DNA of 64,000 nucleotides from assembly GCA_022818135.1 (NCBI GenBank), contig JAFMSR010000017.1, positions 17,784,814 through 17,848,813 of the forward strand, written 5' to 3'. Below the pieces are notes generated by a model, which saw only the letters and a list, made by a program, of their open reading frames with translations, did not search any database and was not told the origin of the DNA. Position numbers and translations under genes: made by a program. This stretch comes from Saxidomus purpurata. Taxonomy: Eukaryota > Mollusca > Bivalvia > Venerida > Veneridae. Shown piece after piece: positions 11,504 to 23,679 of this stretch; position 1 is the first letter of the stretch; every line of letters starts with the position of its first letter.

Positions 11504-12460
11504 TTTTTAGCTCACTTGAGCACAAAGTGGTCAAGCTGAGTTATTGTGATCACCTGGTGTCCGTCTGCTGTCTCTGTTCACACTTGACCTTGTGTATGTA
11601 GTAGAGATTACATTTTTCACTAGATCTTCATGAAACTTGGCCAGAAGTCTACCTTAATAAAACCTAGGTCGAGTTTGAATATGGGTCATCTAAGGGTCAA
11701 AAACTAGGTCATTGGTTATTATCCTAGAAAAACCTCGTGTATGCAATAGGGGTTGCATTTTTCATTGGACCTTAATAAACTTGGTCAGTATGATTACCTT
11801 GATAAAATCTAGGTTGAGTTGGATATGGGTCATCTTGGGTCAAAAACTAGGTCACACGGTCAAATGATAGAAAACTACCTGTTAGAGGTTGCATTTTTCA
11901 TTTGATTTTCATGAAACTTGGTCAGTGTAATTGCCTTGATAAAATCTAGCAGGGTTTTTTTAAGGATAATAACACAGAAAAAAAAAAATAAAAAGAGAAA
12001 AATTTTAAAAAACCCTTATTTATGCAATAAAAGTTGCATTTTTCGATTCATGAAAATTAGTCAGTATGATTGCTTGAATAGGAAAAGAGGATACCTTGTG
12101 TCAAGAACTTGCACAGGGTCAAATCATAGAAAACCTTGTATTTCATAGAAGTTGCATTTTCAATGGATCTTCATGAAACTTTGGTCAGTATGATATGTCT
12201 TGATAAAATTTAGGTTGAGTATGATTGTGGGTAATCTGGGGTCAAAAACTAGGTCACACGGTTAAAAGCCTTGTGTATGCCATACAGGTGACATTTTACA
12301 ACCCAATCATCATGTAAATTGGTCAGAAGGTTTGTGTGTCAAGATGAGACAGAATGTTCGTGTTTATGATGTATAGTTTAGCGTTGAAGTTTGGTCACAT
12401 ATTGTTTATAAGTAGGTCTCAAGTGAGTGATATAGGGCCATCTTAGCCCTCTTGTTTCAT
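11504..12460. mobile_element. 'agctcacttgag' element with internal ~150-bp units
   Basis: It begins tttttagctcacttgag and ends with ctcaagtgagtgatatagggccat...ccctcttgttt. The ends GCTCACTTGAG and CTCAAGTGAG are mutually inverted. In between, a unit of about 150 bp recurs: 'gttgcatttttca..ggatcttcatgaaacttggtcag', then 'gggtcaaaaactaggtca'. It has no transposase and looks like a non-autonomous DNA element. The same family recurs near 30.9 and 62.8 kb. Confidence 0.65.
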
Positions 12461-14128
12461 ATTGGTTTAAAGTCTGAAACACAAACAGATGAAAAGTTAG
12501 TTCATGTCATAAAAAGTCCTGGCTGATGCCTTGTTACAAATATTAGTACTTTAGATAGCTCATTATACTTTTGTCCTGCAGGCAAAAGGGGGGGGGGGTT
12601 TTCCTTTTGCGCTTTAAATCTATGTGCTCAATTAGACCATACTCTGTACTAAAAGAAAGCTATATTGAAAAGCTATTGTTGAATAAATTATGAGTAAATT
12701 AGTTCATGGTAATTTAAAGCAGTCTGATAGAGAACTTTACCACCTCAATCTTTTCTTCATAAATTGTGTGCCGACTTTTTCTATAAATGGCAAAAATAGT
12801 GAATGATGAAATAGTTGCGTTTCTTTTGCCTTTGAGTATATGTGTTTTAAAACGTTAAATATCTTTAATTTTGTTTATATAGTAAAGGTTTGTGAGGATT
12901 TCAGAAGAATGATGTATCATATGCTATGTGTATATGTGTAAATTGTGAAAACATGTTCATCATTGTTGAATGTGAAATAAAATATACTCAACTACAAATT
13001 TTAGATGATTTATGACCACAAAAATCTGTCATTTTGTATGTCAGAGACATGGTTTATCCTCCCAGCCCAAACAATTAAATTTTACTTCCCTGAGCACAAC
13101 TTGTCATTTAAAGCTGAATGATAAAGGGCCATCATAGTTCTGTGACCTGATATTTTAACCCTGATAAAAAAAAAACCTCGGTAAGCTTTAAGTGTCACTT
13201 GATAAGACGTGTGGTCATTGGTTAACACCAGTGTTTTGCTTGGCTTGGCTAGCCTTACATTAGAATCCAGGTGTTCAGGAAAAAAAAAATTTTTTCTTTT
13301 TTCAGAAAAACCAATAATCTGTCTGAAGTTGAATATCAGGTGAGGTCATCTGTGTCTGTTGTGATCACTAAAGTATTTAGTACATGTACTAAGCTTCTTA
13401 CAGGAAAAAGTGACCACTGACAATCTGGTTTCCAGTCTTGTAATTTACTGTTGCAATTTTATCATTTACCCCACTTAGTTTCTATGTAATGCATTTGTCC
13501 TTTCAATAAGAACAACCTCAATGATGGTATAAAATAGTTTCGTCTTCAGATGTTTCCACACACTGAATTGTTTACAGTGCAGAATGTCAAGACTGCAATG
13601 GATGGTCCGATTCTGCTTTGGCTGCAATTGCAAAATCACTTGGTAGGACATCTGTTCAGCAAACAAACCATATACATATTCTTATATTAACTACTACATG
13701 TTTAGTGCAATTGTATTCAATGAAAAATGAATTGCATCTAGTCAGAAAATGCATTTTAAATTGATTTTAATCACAACCTTTAATTTGCATTAATCTCTGA
13801 ATATGGAACATGATTAAGTTCAGCAACATTCTGTTTACCAGTAGTCTTACAAGGCATGGGGTGCATTAATTTTACATAAATGTAAACGTCTATCAGTTGT
13901 TGAGATATTTCCTTGTTTTCTCACCCGACTTATTTGTGTCTTGATTCATTTGAACTAAATATTGTGATTATTTTACTAATATTTACTAATATTTCACTTT
14001 CTGTACTTTATATAGTTTAGTTTTATTTAGTTATCTGTCCATGGGATTATGTATGAAACTCATAGCAGTATTTTAGTAAATACTAGGCCAAAATGTACAA
14101 GTAATAATTTGATTTCTTTCAATTTCAG
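12461..14128 (+). other. intron/spacer before the first intact finger exon
   Basis: AT-rich, with short homopolymers (G-run near 12588, A-runs near 13167 and 13281) and no recognised domain. It ends with the acceptor gatttctttcaatttcag of the 14.1 kb exon. Confidence 0.5.
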
Positions 14129-14541
14129 ATCATCCACCAAGATTTTTGTTTGAGAAAGAGACTTCCAAAAGGTCGTATGAGGATGAGCTCTATGACATCA
14201 TAAACACTACAGCACAACAAAGACACAGCTTTGAAAATCTAAGAACTTTTGATACGCCCCACAGAACTGTAAACTTTCTGAACAGCCCTCATACAGCAAG
14301 CCAAGTTTCATCTGATCTGGATCCCATTCTGAGCATGGACCCAGTACCTGTGCAGAAAATTGGCGGTCTTTCATTGTATAAATGTGATGAATGCGGAAAG
14401 TGTTTCTCGAGGAAGGACTTCCTAAAGAGACATGCAATAATTCATACAGGGTTACGGCCCTATGTTTGTGACATTTGCGGGCGAGGATTTAATGTCAAGA
14501 CAAATCTAGCAGTACATAGGGCTAAAATACATAAAAACTGA
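14129..14541 (+). CDS. alternative last exon 1: two C2H2 zinc fingers
   Basis: A phase-1 exon opens after tttcaatttcag; 137 codons counting the split one, then TGA. This is the longest leader in the array (about 85 residues, acidic and polar, no motif recognised). Finger 1 spans about residues 86-106 (CDECGKCF...H-x3-H), with helix residues R/D/F/R at -1, 2, 3 and 6. The linker is TGLRP. Finger 2 spans about 114-135 (CDICGRGF...) with an H-x4-H end and helix residues V/T/N/V. Both fingers keep all zinc ligands. The product would be a sequence-specific DNA-binding tail for a nuclear protein encoded upstream. It is divergent from the other exons and closest to the damaged 10.8 kb remnant. Confidence 0.85.
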
Positions 14542-16133
14542 ATTTGACTTCAAAGACCAATACATTTACTTATGTATGGTGATTGAGGATGTTTGCCTGG
14601 AATTGTATACCTGTCAGATGCTCAGTTTAGACATGACCTCACCATATTTTGAAAACTGTATTGTTGTGACATTTAGCTCAGCTGGGCTGAAGGGGTCATT
14701 CAAATCATGCAAAACCTTGTTAACACTGGCAGCCCTTATGGCCAGAAACATGAAATGAATGTTGGTCTAGATTAAATCTGGGTTGGGGTTAAAGCTAAGT
14801 TATTAGAGGTGAAAGGTGTGGGTCAGATGTCAAAAAGTAGAAGCAAACTCTCACAAATCTTATAAATTATCCCCCATTTGTGGAATTTATTTATTCTGTC
14901 TTGGTCATATCTTATCACTTTCTGTGGTGGTCTTGCTAGCTAAAGAGGACTATAAGAAATGTTGTGTGCAACAGTTTATGTAATTGATCACCTGTTTTTG
15001 CCAAATTCTTGTCTTTACAAGACATGTAACTCTCTTACAAACTTTAGAGAAACATGTCTTTGGAAACTAATGTGTGTCTACGAACAGAAAATTCCTGCAT
15101 CAGTTTGTATAATGCAAATGAGGGTTGACTAAACAGTTTTGTAAGAAACATGTGGGTAAACATTCAGACAGTATAGTTTTGGACCACCCTTTTGAACAAC
15201 AAATTGTTCTGACAAAAATTCAGAGATGACAGTTAAGCAAGGCATGCCAAAGTTAATTTAGGGGTTACTATTATGTGGGTTGCATATATACTACCTGTGC
15301 TGATACCACAGAGTTACTTGCTGGTTGTGGGGGAGGGAAGGACGTGGTCTGTAGCTTGTGTAAAATAATGAGAGAAATCAAATTGTAAAAATTAACTTTT
15401 TTGATGAAACAAAAAAATTGTGAATGTTTATTTACGTCTATTTTCATACAAAAATCATTATAACAGAGAAGTAGACATAAACATGTATTCAGGTTGTAAG
15501 CATTTAGTAAAATGTTGAAACAGTTGCCATTGGTTATTTTTTAATGGACCCTTATCCTGCTGCAGACTACATTTAGACCAGTAGTACTTTTACCAGAAGT
15601 ACTTTTACCAGTCAGTTTATCATGATACCACTACTATGGTTGTAAATGCAAATTAATATATCCCATTAAATATAACATGTTTATGAATTCAAGAGTCAAA
15701 ACATGTAATGTCTTCACTGAAGAAGAAAAGTTCAAGGTAACTACATACACTGCAAACTGTTGCAGTTTGTAAAATTGATTGATATAAACTTGTCTAAGGT
15801 AAATTAAAAATTCTACATACAAACTGATCTACAATTTTTCAGTATGTTGAGCAGTGATAATAATGAAGTAATTGTATATTAATATAGTAACTTGTTAAGC
15901 AGTTTAAATATCTTAACAGCTCAGTTTGTGATGTTCTTGTGTATGATTGTATCTAGTTTGCTTACCGCTCAAAATAAATATAATTAATAATAACGTCTTT
16001 ATTTATTGTGGATGACATATTTGGTACAAAACCAATTTTCAACATGGTCCACATGATTTTCAACATGGTCCATAACATATAAAGATGAAATATAAAAATT
16101 GAAAGATTTAAAATCAAACATATTTACTTTCAG
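14542..16133 (+). other. 3' UTR and spacer
   Basis: No further finger code. 'gaccagtagtacttttaccagaagtacttttaccagt' near 15578-15612 is a small direct repeat. A pair of 'ttttcaacatggtccacatg' words lies at 16036-16072. An AATAAA at 15973 is far from the stop (about 1.4 kb), so its use is uncertain. Confidence 0.45.
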
Positions 16134-16510
16134 GTGAAATGAGGCTTCATACAGAACACATCTCTCAGACTTTATTACCAGCATTGATGAAACCACAGGG
16201 ATGGACCGGTACAACAGACGGTGCGTACATGCATCCACCCAGTGCAAACAACCATGGTGGATTACCCGTGCGCCATCCAACCTCAACTCTACCCAACAAG
16301 TTTATGAAGCATGTCTGTAATGTGTGTGGTAAATCATTTACAAAGGAATGGGGTCTTACTCTGCACATGAGAATACACACGGGAGAAAAACCACACGAGT
16401 GTCCAGTCTGTAAGAAAAGATTTTCTCAGAGTAACAACATGAAAACTCATCTCTTTAAGCACCAACACCCTTCACTGGCGGATCAGTTTATGGAAACAAA
16501 AATCACATGA
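16134..16510 (+). CDS. alternative last exon 2: two C2H2 zinc fingers
   Basis: The acceptor catatttactttcag is followed in phase 1 by 125 codons and a TGA. The leader of about 60 residues is rich in P, H, T and G. Finger 1 (about 62-82) reads CNVCGKSF with helix residues K/W/G/L. A canonical TGEKP linker follows. Finger 2 (about 90-110) reads CPVCKKRF with Q/N/N/T and a methionine in place of the core leucine. All ligands are present. A frame-internal ATG lies at codon 3, but the array pattern makes splicing to an upstream exon the better start. Confidence 0.87.
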
Positions 16511-16725
16511 GGTCAATATCTTGATTTATTGACCTGAGAAAGTAGCATCAAGATGCAGCAAGCACATATACATGTAACATTATAATGATATTTGAATTTT
16601 AGTGAAGTCAATATTTGGATTTATTGACCTGAGAAAGTGGCATCAAGATGCAGCAGGCATATAATATAGTGATATTTGAATTTTAGTGAGGTCAATATAA
16701 GAATTTGTTGACCTGGAAAAAGAAA
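16508..16725 (+). repeat. 2.4 copies of a ~90-bp repeat in a 3' UTR
   Basis: Starting at the stop codon, 'gaggtcaatat...ttattgacctgagaaagt.gcatcaagatgcagca' recurs at about 16604 and 16689. Each copy contains ggtcaata...tattgacct, a short inverted repeat able to form a hairpin in RNA. Confidence 0.8.
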
Positions 16726-17658
16726 TATGGACGGAGTCCAAACATGTAGTGTTAATTAAATGTCTATTAATAGCCTTGCATGCATCATGTATAAAAATAC
16801 CAGCATTTTGGCACCTACCTTAGCACATAATATGTGATATTTGTAATGTATAATAGTAAGAGATCACATTATACATTATTGAGGATGATTTTGCGATTCT
16901 ACATTTGACGTTGGAGATAAGAGAATTATTCAAGGAACCTTTTCATATTGTGAAATACAGAATCTATAGTAGCTTTCAGATAAATTGCTCTTCAAAATCC
17001 ATGTAGAGTTTATCCAAGATGGTATAACTAGTTTCAAAAGTCCAGTTCTTGTACTTACATGATCTTGATCTTCATTAAATCTGTTAGTAAATCTTTTTGT
17101 TTGGTTGGACCTGCACTAATTTGTAGAAAACATTTAATAACTTCATATTTTGTGTACTTCTGACCATTGTTAAGATTTGCTCATTATTGCTTATAATATA
17201 TTACTATATGTAAGAAAATCATGTACTTTGTTTTTATAAGCCCATCTCTAGTAGAAAGATTTACCTATGATTGGCTGTTGGACATCTGTCTGACATCTTA
17301 CATTGGCCACTCTTTTAGTTTGAATACCGTTGATCCTAACTGGTCACAATGGTTATGGGCATAAAATCTATGTTTTGACAAAAAGTCAAATCACCCCAGA
17401 CACTCTACAAAGTTGAGGACCATAATTTGCGTACATTTCATCAAAAGTATCACTGCTAACTCTGTGTCATCACCGAACCTTGTCAAACTGAAGCCCTTGT
17501 TCCCACACCGTAGAAAGATTTATCTTGTTTCTTTCAAGTTTTTAATGCCAAAGCATAAATTACTTTTGTTTTTTTGTGTTGTTTGCACTTTTGCTTACTT
17601 TTGTAAGGTTATTCATGAAATGTGACATATTTTAAAGGCTTTATTTTGTCTCCTTCAG
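16726..17658 (+). other. spacer/intron
   Basis: No gene recognised. It ends in ttattttgtctccttcag, the acceptor of the next finger exon. Confidence 0.5.
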
Positions 17659-18053
17659 CTTGGCCGTCCATGATAGCCGTGCAGGGTCCTTGGTCCCATG
17701 CATCACTTAAGCCGGGCTCAGGATGGTCACACGATCAAGTTACAATAGACCAGAAACCATCACCAACAGACCTGGCTGAACTGGGCCAAGCAGCACAAAC
17801 AGGGGAACCAGCCACACCAGCAAAACCAGTAAAAGCTTATTATTGTACATTCTGTGGCAAGGCGTGTAAATGGCCGTCAGATTTGGAGAAACATTTGAGG
17901 ATCCATACTGGAGATAGACCATACTCTTGTCTGATCTGTGGAAAGAGATTTATACAGAAGAGTCATGTAAATCCCCATATGGCTATACATATCAGGAGAG
18001 GGGAGATAATTCCTTCTTATTTTTCTGAAGGACATTCAGACTTAAACAAGTAA
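17659..18053 (+). CDS. alternative last exon 3: two C2H2 zinc fingers
   Basis: After ttttgtctccttcag the phase-1 frame runs 131 codons to TAA. The leader of about 60 residues is rich in P, S, A and Q. Finger 1 (about 63-83) is CTFCGKAC: the usual core phenylalanine is a cysteine, as in the last three exons of the array. Its helix residues are W/S/D/K. The linker is TGDRP. Finger 2 (about 91-111), CLICGKRF, has Q/S/H/P with valine in place of leucine. All zinc ligands are intact. Its first finger links it to the 56-62 kb group although it sits at the other end of the array. Confidence 0.87.
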
Positions 18054-19030
18054 ATGAAAGGAGTGACTCATAATTTCCTGATAATATACATTTTTAGTGC
18101 AATATTTTTAAGGACTTAATTTTACATAAATTATATACTTCATGGTTGAGCCATTTTATCAATCTTTTGTAGTAAAACAGATGGAAAAATGTCAAACTAG
18201 TAAAAGGAAAGACTTTGGTCAAGTGATCTGTCTAAATTAGCGATGATCTGATTGGCTAGAACTGTAGCTCAGTTTCAAAACTGTCCAGCGAGGATGGAAG
18301 CATAAGTTAAGACTGGTGTCAGAGAAAAGTTTTTAATAGGTCCCGGCTATACAATCATAGGCACATAAAAGTTTATAAGCACTAAATGTATCTTTATAGT
18401 ATATCACAGGGATTAACATCAGTGTACTACAGTAAAATTGTGAAAAGTAAAGACATACATGTATATAGTTTGTTCAGGGGAAAAGGTAAATTCTTGCTGT
18501 ATGAATTACACAGGAGTGATGAACTGATTGAAGCAGAAGTATGTTGTTTTAATAACTGTCTTGGAAAAACAATATTTGCATGTGAGAACAAGACATGTTT
18601 TGATGAAGACTGCAGATACATGTTTATGAAACTGACAATTTAATGCATTTAAATGAAGTGATTTTTCTATCTGAAAAAATCTTGTGCACTTAAGAAATTC
18701 AGAGAGAGCAATAATTATTGACTATAATTACAATGTTTTTAAATTAGAGGCTGGCCCATTTTGCATTTTTATCATGTGTTTGTATTATATTAAAGTTATT
18801 GTGACATGTAAAATAGCAAATAAAATATGATTAAAAACTGTTTTAGAGGATTATTTGTTGCTGAAAGTCGAGCTTCAACATGATGAGTGGTAAAACGGCA
18901 TTTTAGTGTAGTTATATAGCTTCATAAACCCCTGCAGATAAATCTTCACTCAGAGCTTTCTTTTTACTGTCAAAATGCAATTCATGATGCAAGTGAAGTT
19001 GCACTTGAATGATTGTGTATGTTATGATTT
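18054..19030 (+). other. 3' UTR and spacer
   Basis: No second gene supported. An 85-codon open frame at 18386-18643 has scattered cysteines but no finger spacing and no acceptor. An AATAAA at 18819-18824 lies about 0.77 kb after the stop and could end the exon 3 transcript. Confidence 0.45.
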
Positions 19031-20943
19031 TTATACCCCCGAAACGAAGTTTAGGGAGGTATATAGGAGTCACCCGGTGGTTGGTCGGTCCGGCGAGCAG
19101 GTCCGTTGCATTTTCCTTGTCCGGAGCATAACTTCATACAATGGCCAAGTACATTTGGAGGAAGTGCAGTGCACAAGAACCATAACTCCATCTTGACTAA
19201 TAACAGAGTTATTGCCCATTGTTACTTTTCCTTGTCCGGAACTTGAAAACTACTGGTTGGAATTCAATACAACTTCATACAATGGTCTAGCACAATAAGA
19301 GGAAGTACAGTGTACAAGAACCATAACTCTATCTTGAGTAATTACAGAGTTATTGCCCTTTGTTACTTTTCCTTGTCCGGAGCATGACTTGAAAACCACA
19401 GGTTTGAATGCAATACAACTTCATACAATGGTCAAGCACAATGAGAGGAAGTGCAGTGTACAAGAACCATAACTCTATCTTGACTCATTACAGAGTTATT
19501 GCCAGAACAATATCTCTATTTTATTATACCCCCAAAACGAAGTTTAGGGGGGTATATAGGAGTCACCCGGTGGTTGGTCGGTTGGTCGGTCGGTTGGTCG
19601 GTCGGTCGGTCGGTCGGTCGGGCGGTCTGTTGCATTTTCCTTGTCCGGAGCATAACTTGAAAACTACTGGTTGGAATTCAATACAACTTCATACAATGAT
19701 CAAGCACACTCAGAGGAAGTGCAGTGCACAAGAACTATAACTCCATCTTGACTAATTACAGAGTTATTGCCCTTTGTTACTTTTCCTTGTCCGGAGCATA
19801 ACTTGAAAACTACTAGTTGGAATTCAATACAACTTCATACAATGGTCAAGCACATTGAGAGGAAGTGCAGTGTACAAGAACCATAACTCCATCTTGACTA
19901 ATTACAGAGTTATTGCCCTTTGTTACTTTTCCTTGTCCGGCATAACTTGAAAACTACTAGTTGGAATTCAATACAACTTCATACAATGATCAAGCACACT
20001 CAGAGGAAGTGCAGTGTACAAGAACATAACTCTACCTTGAGTATTTACTGAGTTATTGCCCTTTGTTACTTTTACTTGTCCGGAGCATAACTTGAAAAAC
20101 TACTGGTTGGAATTGAATACAACTTCATACAATGGTCAAGCACAGTGAGAGGAAGTGCAGTGCACAAGAACTATAACTCCATCTTGACTAATTACAGAGT
20201 TATTGCCCTTTGTTACTTTTCCTTGTCCGGAGCATAACTTGAAAACTACTAGTTGGAATTCAATACAACTTCATACAATGATCAAGCACACTCAGAGGAA
20301 GTGCAGGTACAATAACTATAACTCTATCTTGAATATTTACTGAGTTATTGCCCTTTTACTTTTCCTTGTCCGGAGCATAACTTGAAAACTACTAGTTGGA
20401 ATTCAGTACAACCTCATACAATGGTCAAGTACATTTAGAGGAAGTGCAGTGCACAGGAACCATAACTCCATCTTGACTCATTACAGAGTTATTACCCTTT
20501 GTTACTTTTCCTTGTCCGGAGCATAACTTGAAAACTTCTGGTTGGAATTGAATACAACTTCATACAATGGTCAAGCACAGTGAGAGGAAGTGCAGTGCAC
20601 AGGAACCATAAATCCATCTTGACTAATTACAGTGTTATTGCCCTTTGTTTCTTTTCCTTGTCTGGAGCATTTTTTGAAAACTACAAGTTGGAATTCAATA
20701 CAACTTCATACAATGGTCAAGCACAATGAGAGGAACTTCTAAGAACAATATCTCTATTTTATTTTTTGCAAGGTATTTGTTCTACGAACTTCTTCAGTTT
20801 ATAAAGCAATCCTTTTGGGGGTATTAATCACATTTAGTGATAGCTCTAGTTTTTTTTGCAAGGTATTCTGTTACTACGAACTTCCTCAGTTTATAAAGCA
20901 GTCTTTCGGGGGTATTAATCACATTTAGTGATAGGTCTAGTTC
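19031..20943. mobile_element. 'tatacccccgaaacgaag' element with 146-bp tandem units
   Basis: It starts ttatacccccgaaacgaagttta and ends ctttcgggggtattaatcac, so the ends carry an inverted CCCC(C)GAAA / TTTCGGGGG pair. A second internal start lies at about 19523, followed by a (GGTC/GGTT)n run at 19571-19626. Inside, a unit of about 146 bp containing ttgtccggagcataacttga and 'ttcatacaatggtcaagcac' recurs about eleven times. It has no coding capacity and is a non-autonomous, tandemly expanded element. Confidence 0.75.
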
Positions 20944-22209
20944 TAAATGCATTGGAATTGTGTATAATTAGGGTTGGTGATGACTTGGTCATTTGTTTTG
21001 GTAGTCTTGCACAATGTTAGGCAGATCTTATTAGGTACAAATGGATAATAATTGAAGAAAAATAATACTTGTCTTGATTTTCAGCAATCTTGGTCATATT
21101 TCCACTCCCAACTACCATAACAAATGATTATAATTTATTAGTATGTGATTCCCAGTCCTAATATTGTTGAATAAGAGGGGTCAAAGTGAAATAATTTAAA
21201 AATAAATTAAAATTAAAATCAGATGTGAAGTTGATATAAAATTAAGATTGTCTTGTAATTTTCAAAACTATGTGTTATCTTTTCATAAGAATGGAACACA
21301 ATTATGTTTTTGTACATAGTTGTCATTTTGAAGAGGAAATAAAGCTTTTTGTGGAATTATCTTTGAAGATACAAAAAGAAGTTACCCAGGAGGTCACCAG
21401 GCCTTGCATAGGGCATCTGCACACTAGAAATAATATTAAATCCAGCAACAATATTGAACTTTATCTGCATTTTTACAGCATTAACATAATGATGGCAATC
21501 TCCATGGGCCAGTATAATGTTTCTGACAAATTTGAACAATTGTATTGAATACAACTCTTTAGAAAACAGTATTTTGTATGGTCTGATCAACGTGTTGCAC
21601 AGTTTGATCTTCTAGGAATTTCTTTCCAAGTTGCAAGAAAAAACTGGAATCAGAGTTTGCTTTCAGTAATGCTGTTGTGTCAATTGTTTCTTTACATTGC
21701 TTCCAAGTAGTAATATGTTGTGGGTTTTCGTGACAGTATTGGTAATTTGTAAGTGTACTAACCAGCCTTTCTGAGTGGAAAACCAACATTGTTAACAAGC
21801 ATTGTAAATATAATATGAATACACCAAATTGCATCTTTATTGATTCCAATGACGTAGGTAATGACCTTAATGTGTTACATGGTCATGCAACCAAAGGTAG
21901 TTCTTAAACAACATTCTATACTTAAGGACAAAAGTTGTGCACTGTATAAGTATTAAAACTAACGAAAAGCCGAAATCAGATAATGTTTATTTACAATTGT
22001 AAAAACATAAAAATCTCATCATTTTTCAAATTGACAGAGAAAACTACATTTTAAACTGTACTTTATCAATAACTCAAAATTTCATTAACAATTTCCGACC
22101 TGTGCAGTACTTTTGTCCTGAAGAATATAGTTCGTTAGTCATTAATTGATAAAGTTATATATCTTTGAAATTGCTATAAAAAAAATAAATGTCAATTTTT
22201 ATATTTCAG
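20944..22209 (+). other. spacer/intron
   Basis: No gene recognised. Open frames on both strands at 21270-21849 lack domains and acceptors. It ends with atttttatatttcag, the acceptor of the next exon. Confidence 0.45.
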
Positions 22210-22448
22210 TGTTCAATCAAAGCACAGATTGGGCACAAGATCCAACATATCAACCTACTAAGACCATGAGGAAGAAGGGCTGCGAAATTTGTGGAAAGAA
22301 ATTTTGCAATGATTCGTCCCTTGCAACTCATATGCGAATCCATACAGGAGATAAACCTTTTGTTTGTGGTGTATGTGGTAAAAAGTTTAACCAGAAGAGC
22401 AACCTGCGGTCCCATCAAGTGGTTCACATGAATGATTTGCCAACATAA
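22210..22448 (+). CDS. alternative last exon 4: two C2H2 zinc fingers
   Basis: Acceptor tttttatatttcag; phase 1; 79 codons to TAA. The leader is only about 24 residues ([11 protein letters not shown]...). Finger 1 (about 25-45) is CEICGKKF with helix residues N/S/S/T. The linker is TGDKP. Finger 2 (about 53-73) is CGVCGKKF followed by NQKSNLRSH, with Q/S/N/S. This is the first of six exons (22-36 kb) whose second finger has the QKxN signature. Both fingers are complete. Confidence 0.9.
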
Positions 22449-22581
22449 AGACTTGTCATTGCTATAAACAACATGAAACTTAAATTTGTGAAAGAAATGA
22501 AGTGGATTATGGTGCGCTGTTGTTATTTCATTGAAGTGAAGTTGTAATGTTAAAACAGTCAGGTTTTTATGTGTATACAGG

Positions 22582-22587
22582 AATAAA
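22582..22587 (+). promoter_or_regulatory. candidate poly(A) signal for exon 4
   Basis: AATAAA 134 bases after the stop codon of the 22.2 kb exon. The distance is typical, but there is no transcript evidence. Confidence 0.4.
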
Positions 22588-23449
22588 AGGAAGCGGACTC
22601 AAGAGTGACTCGATAAGCTGCAAGCTTCCTTCACAATTGAGCTAAAATAAATTAGTATAAAAAAAAAAGAAAAAAAAAAGGGATGTGACTCAAATAATCA
22701 GATGATAGCAATGAACAGTTTATACTTGTAAAGCTGTCAGCTTGGTTAATGTTGGTGTTGTACAATGTTTGTTATATAAGGTGTTTCGTTAAAACTCATT
22801 CTCAGTATGGATTTGGTGAAATGGTGAAAATGTATTTGTAAAACAACAATAAGAAAGTGATTTGTAAATAGTTTTTTTTTTTTTCTTTTTCATCTTATAG
22901 CAAAAGATGCACTGACTATATGCAAAGAAAAACATGCTTGTAAAGAAATTGTCAGCTGCTACAGGAAGCATAATAAAACTGAAGCAAAACTTGTACAGTC
23001 TGTTATTGATAGCAAATATATTGCAGAATTTTCTTACAGAAAATAATCAATTCTATTAAAGAGTTTGAAAAGTGAATTGTAATGTTTACTTAATGAGTAT
23101 ACCACCTGCATGATCAGTGTATTAAACAGTACTAACCTTATCCTTGTTTGGAAAAAAAAATTTTGTTTTATGAAATATAAAGACGACATATTAATTTTAG
23201 GCCATTCTAGTTAAGGAAAAACCTTTTACTGATGAAGGCAGGGGGAGTGTGACTAGTATGTAACCCATATACGGAATCTCCGACTCACTCAATTAAATTG
23301 TAGACTATCACAGACATGTTACTTGGCCTTGGCTGTGAGTTTGTCTAGAAACAAGACACCCCAACTAAACCAAATTAATCGGAAAAAGTAATGATATGCC
23401 TATAAAATGGACTTTATACAAAATTTATCAAGTTCATTATTATTTTCAG
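22588..23449 (+). other. spacer/intron
   Basis: A-runs near 22660-22680 and a T-run near 22871. No gene recognised. It ends in ttattattttcag. Confidence 0.45.
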
Positions 23450-23679
23450 ATCCTGACCTGTACACAATTAAGTTTGCACAAAAAAGGAAGCGCAAGGTAT
23501 GCGAGGTGTGTGGCAAATCTTTCCCGAAGCCATCGGCATTGGCGATGCATATGAGAGTGCATACTGGAGATAAACCGTTTGAGTGTAACGTCTGTGGTAA
23601 AAGATTTAATCAGAAAGGGAATTTAAAGGCTCATCAAGTAACACATTTGAAGATGGACGATGCTTTCATAAACAACTAA
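23450..23679 (+). CDS. alternative last exon 5: two C2H2 zinc fingers
   Basis: Acceptor ttattattttcag; phase 1; 76 codons to TAA. The basic leader is about 17 residues (KFAQKRKRK), possibly nuclear-localising, and has no methionine before finger 1, so the exon cannot be an independent gene without an upstream start. Finger 1 (about 18-38) is CEVCGKSF with K/S/A/M. The linker is TGDKP. Finger 2 (about 46-66) is CNVCGKRF plus NQKGNLKAH, with Q/G/N/A. It is very like the 27.6 kb exon. Confidence 0.9.

Noticed and set aside
14207..14437. Antisense frames opposite the finger exons
   Set aside because: They mirror the conserved finger code on the other strand and have no independent support; the same applies opposite the other finger exons.
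18386..18643. Cysteine-containing 85-codon frame after the 17.7 kb exon
   Set aside because: Cysteine and histidine spacing does not fit C2H2, no splice acceptor, and it is in probable 3' UTR.
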